A model generated the notes under the pieces. The model had not been told where the DNA came from. It worked only from the letters and a program-made list of their open reading frames with translations, and made no database searches. From assembly GCA_963594675.1 (NCBI GenBank), contig CAVBGA010000138.1, forward strand, positions 1 through 11,933: a stretch of 11,933 nt of DNA, given 5' to 3'. Numbering within the stretch: the first letter of the stretch is position 1; each line of letters begins with the position of its first letter. The position numbers and the translations under genes are program-made. Of the stretch, positions 7,031 to 11,933 are shown one piece after another. This DNA is from Ruminococcus_G sp963594675 (GTDB taxonomy: Bacteria; Bacillota; Clostridia; Lachnospirales; Lachnospiraceae).

Positions 7031-7495
7031 AAAATATTTCATAACAATTTCTGTAGAATTCTTTATTCCATAACGGGAAGTGTCAAGAATCATATGATAT
7101 TCATTGACATCACCCCAGGTTTTTCCTGTATGTGTATAATAGTATTCCTGGCGAATCGCATCTGTTTTTTCAATATGAGCTTTTGCATGCTCATAGTCCA
7201 GATGATCCTTTTTCATAATTCGTTGGATGCGATCTTCCTTATCGGCGCACACCAGAATATTGAAAATATTTGAGCGGTCTTTTAAAATATCCGATGCACA
7301 GCGTCCCAGAATTACACAGGGTTCATCGGCTAATTTTTTAATGACTTCAGCTTCGGAAGCATAATCGTTGTTTGATAGTATCTGAGCCACACTGGCTTTG
7401 TCATAGACAGGGATCCCCAGTCTCTTGGACAGGTCTTCGGCAATGATGCTTGCTCCTGTTCCATCAGAACGGCTGATTGTGATTATCATATTCAT
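7010..7495 (-). CDS. Cytidylate kinase-like family protein, short form
   Basis: 161 residues. It resembles the cytidylate-kinase-like family (PF13189 type): an N-terminal ITISRSDGTGAS with AEDLSKRLGIPVYDK; PCVILGRCASDILKDR (about 59-74); a segment with EDRIQRIMKKD; then KTDAIRQEYYYTHTGKTWG (about 110-128), and LDTSRYGI near the end. These motifs suggest a P-loop nucleotide kinase fold, but the loop lacks the usual GxxGxGK[ST] lysine, as is common in this family, so the substrate is unknown. As I recall, relatives are near 200 residues and carry about 40 extra residues between the YDK and GRCA motifs, which are missing here. The ATG at 7495 is set by AAGGAGG (7503-7509) 7 bases upstream. It is a single gene with its own promoter, divergent from icd and convergent with the cinA-type gene. 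A true CMP kinase (Cmk) is unlikely. Confidence 0.8.
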   Translation of the reverse strand: MNMIITISRSDGTGASIIAEDLSKRLGIPVYDKASVAQILSNNDYASEAEVIKKLADEPCVILGRCASDILKDRSNIFNILVCADKEDRIQRIMKKDHLDYEHAKAHIEKTDAIRQEYYYTHTGKTWGDVNEYHMILDTSRYGIKNSTEIVMKYFERAGYI

Positions 7496-7536
7496 AGATT
7501 ATCCTCCTTGTGCTTATGAAAATTCTCATATGGCTG

Positions 7537-7565
7537 ATTATATCACGAATAGATATTTTTTACAA
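7537..7565 (-). promoter_or_regulatory. Promoter of the kinase-like gene
   Basis: On the minus strand, TTGTAA (7565-7560), a 17-base spacer ending in TGA, then TATAAT (7542-7537). The -10 is consensus and extended (TGATATAAT); the -35 matches 4 of 6. Confidence 0.65.
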
Positions 7566-7581
7566 AAGGGATTCTCGTATA

Positions 7582-7610
7582 TTGACATATTATTCATAAA
7601 TTCATAAAAT
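7582..7610 (+). promoter_or_regulatory. Promoter of the icd-carbonic anhydrase operon
   Basis: TTGACA (7582-7587), a 17-base spacer, TAAAAT (7605-7610). This is a consensus -35 and a -10 with one mismatch. A start near 7617 gives a leader of about 118 nt before icd. It is divergent from the kinase-like promoter, with the -35 elements 16 bases apart. Confidence 0.75.
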
Positions 7611-7616
7611 GATGGA

Positions 7617-7734
7617 TATATATATTTAACTTGCAGAATGAGGAGAATTCGCATAGCGTATTTTCCAGAGTTCAAGATAGCTTGCAGGGTCCGGTGTGTA
7701 TCGGACGATGACTGGCATTTAGGAGGATAGTATT
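7617..7734 (+). promoter_or_regulatory. Long untranslated leader of icd with a small hairpin
   Basis: The leader is about 118 nt. It holds a 6-bp hairpin, GTCCGG (7689-7694) with TCGGAC (7701-7706), closed by one G-T pair with a 6-base loop. CTTGCAG occurs twice (7630-7636 and 7681-7687). A 30-codon open frame (7638-7730) has no ribosome binding site. AGGAGG (7721-7726) serves icd. No known riboswitch class was recognised. Confidence 0.4.
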
Positions 7735-8943
7735 ATGGAAAAAATTAAGATGACCACTCCCCTTGTAGAGATGGATGGAGATGAGATGACCAGAATTCTC
7801 TGGCAGATGATTAAGGATGAACTTCTCACTCCCTATGTTGATCTGAAGACAGAGTATTATGATCTTGGTCTGAAGCATAGAAATGAAACCAATGATCAGG
7901 TTACCGTTGATTCTGCCAACGCAACCAAAAAATATAAAGTTGCCGTTAAATGTGCTACCATCACTCCTAATGCAGCGAGAATGACAGAGTACGACTTGAA
8001 AGAAATGTATAAGAGTCCTAATGGAACCATTAGAGCCATGCTGGATGGTACCGTATTCCGTGCCCCTATTGTTGTTAAGGGAATTGAGCCTTGCGTAAGA
8101 AATTGGAAAAAGCCAATTACGCTGGCAAGACATGCCTATGGCGATGTATATAAGAATACAGAGATGATCATTCCGGGACCGGGAAAAGTAGAGTTGGTTT
8201 ATACCGCAGAGGATGGAAGTGAGACCCGTTCTCTGGTACATGAGTATCAGGGACCTGGAGTTGCACAGGGAATGCACAACTTAAATGATTCCATCGAGAA
8301 TTTTGCAAGAAGTTGTTTTAATTATGCATTAGATACCAAACAGGATCTTTGGTTTGCCACAAAAGATACCATTTCTAAAAAATATGACCATACCTTTAAG
8401 GATATTTTCCAGGAGGTATTTGACAAGGATTATAAGGAAAAATTTGAAGCTGCAGGTATTACCTATTTCTATACCTTGATTGATGATGCGGTAGCTCGTG
8501 TTATGAAGAGTGAGGGTGGATTTATCTGGGCCTGCAAAAACTATGATGGCGATGTTATGAGTGACATGGTATCATCAGCTTTCGGCTCCTTGGCTATGAT
8601 GACTTCTGTCCTGGTTTCTCCTCATGGATATTATGAGTATGAGGCGGCTCATGGTACCGTTCAGCGTCATTACTACAAACACCTGAAGGGCGAGGAGACT
8701 TCTACTAATTCCGTAGCAACGATTTTTGCATGGACAGGAGCTCTGAGAAAACGTGGTGAGATGGACGAGATTCCGGAACTTTGTGCATTTGCAGATCGTC
8801 TGGAAAAGGCAACTATCGATACTATTGAGGCAGGAAAGATGACAAAAGATCTTGCTTTGATTACCAGCCTTGAGAATCCTACAGTGCTTAACAGCAAGGA
8901 TTTTATTTTGGCAATTAAAGAGACTTTAGACGCTCAAGCATAA
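7735..8943 (+). CDS. icd: NADP-dependent isocitrate dehydrogenase, eukaryote-like type
   Basis: 402 residues. It oxidises isocitrate to 2-oxoglutarate and CO2 with NADP+, in the cytoplasm, supplying 2-oxoglutarate for glutamate and NADPH. The protein belongs to the homodimeric subfamily that includes mitochondrial and cytosolic IDH of eukaryotes rather than the E. coli Icd type. Numbering matches human IDH1 closely: substrate-binding S94, N96, R100, R109, R132 and Y139 are all present, in KSPNGTIR, TVFR and ARHAYGDVY. K210 corresponds to IDH1 K212; D250, D273 and D277 correspond to the metal-binding D252, D275 and D279. The C-terminal half has EAAHGTVQRHY and ETSTNSVATIFAW. AGGAGG lies 8 bases before the ATG. 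A carbonic anhydrase gene follows 19 bases later, in the same transcript by spacing. No citrate synthase or aconitase gene is in the window. Confidence 0.96.
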   Translation: MEKIKMTTPLVEMDGDEMTRILWQMIKDELLTPYVDLKTEYYDLGLKHRNETNDQVTVDSANATKKYKVAVKCATITPNAARMTEYDLKEMYKSPNGTIRAMLDGTVFRAPIVVKGIEPCVRNWKKPITLARHAYGDVYKNTEMIIPGPGKVELVYTAEDGSETRSLVHEYQGPGVAQGMHNLNDSIENFARSCFNYALDTKQDLWFATKDTISKKYDHTFKDIFQEVFDKDYKEKFEAAGITYFYTLIDDAVARVMKSEGGFIWACKNYDGDVMSDMVSSAFGSLAMMTSVLVSPHGYYEYEAAHGTVQRHYYKHLKGEETSTNSVATIFAWTGALRKRGEMDEIPELCAFADRLEKATIDTIEAGKMTKDLALITSLENPTVLNSKDFILAIKETLDAQA

Positions 8944-8947
8944 GATT

Positions 8948-8954
8948 AAGAGGG
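8948..8954 (+). promoter_or_regulatory. Ribosome binding site deciding the carbonic anhydrase start
   Basis: AAGAGGG is 8 bases before the ATG at 8963. The in-frame TTG at 8957 is only 2 bases away, too close to use this site, so the ATG is preferred. Confidence 0.6.
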
Positions 8955-8962
8955 ATTTGCCT

Positions 8963-9535
8963 ATGGAAAACAAAAAGTATCTGACAGCAGAAGAAGCATT
9001 GGACAAATTAAAATCAGGTAATTCAAAATACCTGACCCAGGTCATGGGAACCGGAAATATTTCCCCTCAAAAGAGGTTGGATACGGCACGTCATGGGCAG
9101 GTGCCCTATGCCATTGTGCTGACCTGTTCGGATTCTCGGGTAATCCCTGAGAAAATCTTTGATACAGGGATTGGAGAACTTTTTGTAATCAGGGTGGCAG
9201 GTAATGTTATTGGCTTTCATGAAATGGGAAGTATTGAATATGCAGTGCACCATTTAAAGTGCCCCTTACTTTTGGTCATGGGACATTCTAATTGTGGTGC
9301 GGTGGGTGCTGCCCTGGAAGATGAAAATGAAGGCGGCTTTATTAGTGGCATTATTGCGGAAATCCGTATGGCGATTCAGACTGAGAAGGATCCGAGAAAA
9401 GCCTGTCTGAAAAATATTGAAAATAGTATGGCGAGGATCCGAAGTAGTCTTAATATGTCGGAGCATGACCCGGATGCGGTGCGCATCGAAGGAGCCCTGT
9501 ATGATATTGAGACAGGAGAGGTGGAATTCCTGTAA
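8963..9535 (+). CDS. Beta-class carbonic anhydrase
   Basis: 190 residues from the ATG at 8963. It interconverts CO2 and bicarbonate using a zinc ion. The beta-class zinc ligands and helper residues are all present: C55 with the D57/R59 dyad in TCSDSRVIPE, and H108 and C111 in GHSNCGAV. FVIRVAGNV (74-82) and GSIEYAVHHLKCP (89-101) are also typical. There is no signal peptide, so it is cytoplasmic. It sits 19 bases after icd and probably shares its promoter, which suggests handling of the CO2/bicarbonate linked to isocitrate dehydrogenase or to carboxylation reactions; this link is inferred from position only. The open frame can be extended by two residues to a TTG, but spacing argues against that. 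A strong terminator follows. Confidence 0.95.
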   Translation: MENKKYLTAEEALDKLKSGNSKYLTQVMGTGNISPQKRLDTARHGQVPYAIVLTCSDSRVIPEKIFDTGIGELFVIRVAGNVIGFHEMGSIEYAVHHLKCPLLLVMGHSNCGAVGAALEDENEGGFISGIIAEIRMAIQTEKDPRKACLKNIENSMARIRSSLNMSEHDPDAVRIEGALYDIETGEVEFL

Positions 9536-9586
9536 GCTGCTGTAGGGCTTGCCCTTGCTAGTCTATAGCATGATTTATAAGTGATG

Positions 9587-9634
9587 AAAAAAAGAACTGT
9601 TTCCCAGAAAATGATGGTAAACAGTTCTTTTTTT
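9587..9634. terminator. Bidirectional intrinsic terminator
   Basis: GAACTGTTT (9594-9602) pairs with AAACAGTTC (9619-9627), flanked by seven A's (9587-9593) and seven T's (9628-9634), which extend the stem to 16 bp. It ends the icd-carbonic anhydrase transcript on the plus strand and, by the A-run read in reverse, the convergent ABC-F transcript on the minus strand. Confidence 0.9.
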
Positions 9635-9658
9635 ACACGCATATTTTTAAACAATTAT

Positions 9659-11569
9659 TTATTCCGCCAGTGCTTCCCAGCGTTCGTAGAGATCACTAAG
9701 TTCAGTATCGATTTCCGTTTTGCTGTTGGTAAGCTCGATGCAGCGGGCTACATCCGTTGCTACCTCAGGTTGGGAGAGAAGTTCATCAATTTCATCGGAT
9801 TTTTCTTCCAATTCTGAAATACGATCCTCCACCCTCTTTAATTCGTTTTTCCTTTTCCTTTCCTGGGCCTGCTGCTCCTTGTTTTGTTTCCAAGAGACTT
9901 TGGCATCGCTTTCAGAAGTGACAGATTGAGCCATAGCAGGGTCATCCTTTACCACCTTGGCGGTAAGTTCGTCCTTTTTTTCTAGATAATAGTCGTAATT
10001 ACCAATGTAATTTACAAAGGTATTATGTACCAACTCAAGGATTCTTGTGGCCGTTTGGTTGATAAAGTATCGGTCATGGGATACATATAAAACCGTTCCG
10101 CTATAATTTACCAGGGCATGTTCCAGAATCTCTTTGGAGGTGATATCTAAGTGGTTGGTGGGCTCGTCCAGGATTAGAAAGTTTGCGCCTGTCAGCATCA
10201 ACTTAGCTAGGGAAACGCGACCTCTTTCTCCACCGGAGAGGGTTTTAATCTGCTGAAATACATCGTCTCCCGTAAATAAGAAGGCGGCTAAAACATTCCT
10301 GATGCGGGTTTCTGTTAAATTGGGAAAAGCATCAGAGATTTCTTCAAATACCGTTTTGTCCATGTGGAGCACATGATGTTCCTGATCATAATAACCAATC
10401 TGCACATTGCTTCCCAGACGAATGAGGCCGGTATCGGGATCGGTCAGATTATTTAAAATTTTCAGAATGGTGGTTTTGCCAGTACCGTTAGCTCCGATAA
10501 TAGCAACCCTTTCTCCGCGTTTTACATCAAAATTAAGTCCAGAGAAAAGTACCTGTTCGGGAAAGGATTTGGATAGATTTTCTACCGTGAGAACATCGTT
10601 GCCGCTTTCTTTTTCAGGTTCCAGCTGTAGGCGCATGGCATCGTTTAATTCCATAGGTTTATCTAACACTTCTATGCGGTCCAGCATCTTTTCTCGACTT
10701 TCAGCCCGTTTGATAGACTTTTCTCTATTAAATGACTTAAGCTTAGCAATGACCTCCTGCTGGTGATGGATTTCCTGTTGTTGGTTATACCAGGCTTTCA
10801 GACGTGCCTCCCTAAGAGCTGCTTTTTTCTTGGCATAGTCTGAGTAGTTGCCGCCGAAGCTTTCTAAGCGGCCATTTTCCAGATCGAATACCTTGCTGAC
10901 TATGTGATCCATGAAATAGCGGTCATGGGAAACAATCAGTACAGCACCCTGATAGTGCAGGAGAAAGTTCTCTAACCAGGAAATAGAAGCGATGTCCAAA
11001 TGGTTGGTGGGCTCGTCCAATAAGAGAAGATCCGGATTCATCAACAAAAGACGGGAGAGAGACACACGAGTCTTTTCTCCACCGGATAGAGTATCCACTT
11101 TTTTGGAAAATTCATCTTCGTCAAAGCCAAGTCCCTTGAGTACTCCGGTTACTTCGCTTTTCCATGCATATCCATTGGCGGCTTCGTATTGGCTGCTGAC
11201 CTTGTGGTATTGTTCCATGGTCTCGGTCAATTCCTGACCAGATAAGGATTTCATTTCTGTTTCCAGGTGACGCATGCTTCGTTCCATTTCGAGAATGGGG
11301 CGCTTAATTTCTAAAACCGCCTCGAATATGGTCTCCCCTTCCAAATCCTGGTGCTGAGCCAGATAGCCCATGCTGGCTATCTTGGGAATAACGACTTCGC
11401 CGGAGTCAGCTTCTTCTTTCCCGGCAATGATTTTCAAAAGGGTGGATTTTCCAGAACCATTAGGGCCCACAAGAGCAGCTTTTTCCCCCTCCTCTATGTG
11501 AAAAGATACATCTTTAAGAATTTCTTCAATTCCAAAAGCTTTATAAATGCTTTGACATGATAAAATCAT
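9659..11569 (-). CDS. ABC-F family ATP-binding protein (YdiF-like)
   Basis: 636 residues with two ABC ATPase domains and no membrane segment, the mark of the ABC-F family, which act on the ribosome rather than in transport. Domain 1: Walker A GPNGSGKST (35-43), signature LSGGEKTR (161-168), Walker B LLLLDEPTNHLDI (181-193), SHDRYF (214-219). A charged linker (about 244-325) corresponds to the P-site tRNA-interacting motif. Domain 2: GANGTGKTT (359-367), LSGGERGR (444-451), FLILDEPTNHLDI, SHDRYF (498-503). A C-terminal coiled coil spans about 560-634. Size and layout resemble B. subtilis YdiF; I cannot say whether it relieves stalling, assists assembly or gives antibiotic resistance. GGAG lies 6 bases before the ATG at 11569. 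The gene is divergent from rex, and their -35 elements overlap. Confidence 0.94.
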   Translation of the reverse strand: MILSCQSIYKAFGIEEILKDVSFHIEEGEKAALVGPNGSGKSTLLKIIAGKEEADSGEVVIPKIASMGYLAQHQDLEGETIFEAVLEIKRPILEMERSMRHLETEMKSLSGQELTETMEQYHKVSSQYEAANGYAWKSEVTGVLKGLGFDEDEFSKKVDTLSGGEKTRVSLSRLLLMNPDLLLLDEPTNHLDIASISWLENFLLHYQGAVLIVSHDRYFMDHIVSKVFDLENGRLESFGGNYSDYAKKKAALREARLKAWYNQQQEIHHQQEVIAKLKSFNREKSIKRAESREKMLDRIEVLDKPMELNDAMRLQLEPEKESGNDVLTVENLSKSFPEQVLFSGLNFDVKRGERVAIIGANGTGKTTILKILNNLTDPDTGLIRLGSNVQIGYYDQEHHVLHMDKTVFEEISDAFPNLTETRIRNVLAAFLFTGDDVFQQIKTLSGGERGRVSLAKLMLTGANFLILDEPTNHLDITSKEILEHALVNYSGTVLYVSHDRYFINQTATRILELVHNTFVNYIGNYDYYLEKKDELTAKVVKDDPAMAQSVTSESDAKVSWKQNKEQQAQERKRKNELKRVEDRISELEEKSDEIDELLSQPEVATDVARCIELTNSKTEIDTELSDLYERWEALAE

Positions 11570-11646
11570 AGTTTACTCCATTCTGTTTCACCATTGATAG
11601 TGGTTACTGTTCCCTGCAAATACAGTAAATGAACAGACTAATAGTC

Positions 11647-11675
11647 ATATTAGCGGAAAAAACGGTATTTGACAA
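11647..11675 (-). promoter_or_regulatory. Promoter of the ABC-F gene
   Basis: On the minus strand, TTGTCA (11675-11670), a 17-base spacer and TAATAT (11652-11647). The -35 matches 5 of 6 and the -10 matches 4 of 6. It gives a leader of about 70 nt. The -35 shares five bases with the -35 of the rex promoter. Confidence 0.6.
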
Positions 11676-11697
11676 GGGTGCTATAAAAAAGTATAAT
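11669..11697 (+). promoter_or_regulatory. Consensus promoter of rex
   Basis: TTGACA (11669-11674), a 17-base spacer and TATAAT (11692-11697), a perfect match to the housekeeping consensus. Transcription would start near 11704, about 20 nt before the TTG start of rex. No Rex operator (TTGTTAA-N4-TTAACAA type) is visible here. Confidence 0.85.
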
Positions 11698-11709
11698 TTA
11701 CACAAAGCT

Positions 11710-11715
11710 AGGAGG
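11710..11715 (+). promoter_or_regulatory. Ribosome binding site deciding the TTG start of rex
   Basis: AGGAGG ends 8 bases before the TTG at 11724. No in-frame ATG lies nearby; the ATGs at 11717 and 11720 are in another frame. Confidence 0.7.
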
Positions 11716-11723
11716 ATGATGTT

Positions 11724-11933
11724 TTGGAAGATAAGGGGATTTCTAAAGCTGTCATTACAAGGCTCCCGCGATATTATAGATATTTAGGTGAGTTACTTGA
11801 TTCTGGGGCTGAGAGAATTTCATCAAATGAATTAAGCAGAATGATGAAAGTCACAGCTTCTCAGATACGTCAGGATCTGAATAATTTCGGTGGATTTGGA
11901 CAGCAGGGATACGGTTATAATGTAAGATATTTG
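11724..11933 (+). CDS. rex: Redox-sensing transcriptional repressor Rex, N-terminal part (cut by right window edge)
   Basis: Partial: the first 70 residues. They form the Rex N-terminal winged-helix DNA-binding domain: ISKAVITRLPRYYRYLGEL (6-24), RISSNELSRMMKVTASQIRQ (31-50), then DLNNFGGFGQQGYGYNV (51-67). TASQIRQDLNNFG is the DNA-recognition helix region. The NADH-binding Rossmann domain lies beyond the edge. Family knowledge: Rex senses the NADH/NAD+ ratio and represses fermentation and hydrogen or butyrate pathway genes in clostridia when NAD+ is plentiful. The start is TTG, set by AGGAGG 8 bases upstream. The gene has a perfect consensus promoter and is divergent from the ABC-F gene. Confidence 0.95.
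   Translation, partial: MEDKGISKAVITRLPRYYRYLGELLDSGAERISSNELSRMMKVTASQIRQDLNNFGGFGQQGYGYNVRYL

Noticed and set aside
7010..7495. Calling the kinase-like gene a true cytidylate kinase (cmk)
   Set aside because: It lacks the GxxGSGKST P-loop of Cmk and is too short; only the cytidylate-kinase-like family fits.
7672..8277. 201-codon minus-strand open frame over the start of icd
   Set aside because: It runs antisense to conserved icd codons and the composition is that of a shadow frame.
11524..11592. Short frame starting at an ATG in the ABC-F leader and overlapping the gene start
   Set aside because: It has no ribosome binding site and no conserved feature; the ABC-F start has a proper GGAG.
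11570..11723. Rex operator in the rex-ABC-F gap
   Set aside because: I looked for the TTGTTAA-N4-TTAACAA type palindrome and found none; no autoregulation by Rex can be claimed from the sequence.

Overview
The window looks like ordinary chromosomal DNA of an anaerobic, low-G+C Gram-positive bacterium. A clostridium of the Lachnospiraceae type is the best guess. The grounds are strong AGGAGG-type ribosome binding sites, several TTG starts, a Rex redox regulator, a RemA (DUF370) regulator, a 'eukaryote-like' NADP isocitrate dehydrogenase, and the order NFACT - yicC - remA - gmk - rpoZ, which is also found in Bacillus. I see no mobile element, CRISPR array, rRNA or tRNA.

Left part (1-2376): a minus-strand pair. 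The ribosome quality-control protein RqcH/NFACT (457-2199) is followed 16 bases later by the N-terminus of a P-type cation ATPase that runs off the left edge. A 177-base intergenic region carries divergent promoters, an extended -10 for rqcH and a TTGACT-17-TATAAT promoter for yicC.

Middle part (2377-6981): a tightly packed plus-strand series of yicC, remA, gmk and rpoZ, then a terminator-like hairpin, then rimO, pgsA and a stand-alone cinA C-terminal domain. remA/gmk and rimO/pgsA overlap. The genes serve RNA turnover, regulation, GTP supply, RNA polymerase assembly, ribosome modification, membrane lipid synthesis and NAD salvage.

Right part (6982-11933): a compact cytidylate-kinase-like gene (minus) converges on cinA and shares a hairpin with its end. 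It is divergent from an icd - beta-carbonic anhydrase operon that has its own strong promoter and a leader of about 118 nt. A bidirectional terminator separates this operon from a convergent ABC-F ATPase gene. That gene is in turn divergent from rex (partial, running off the right edge). The rex and ABC-F promoters are back to back and share nearly the same six bases as their -35 elements.

Nothing here clearly amounts to an undescribed system. The most interesting points are the shared -35 of rex and the ABC-F gene, the icd-carbonic anhydrase pairing with its structured leader, the shortened kinase-like protein, and the lysine-rich tail on the P-type ATPase.
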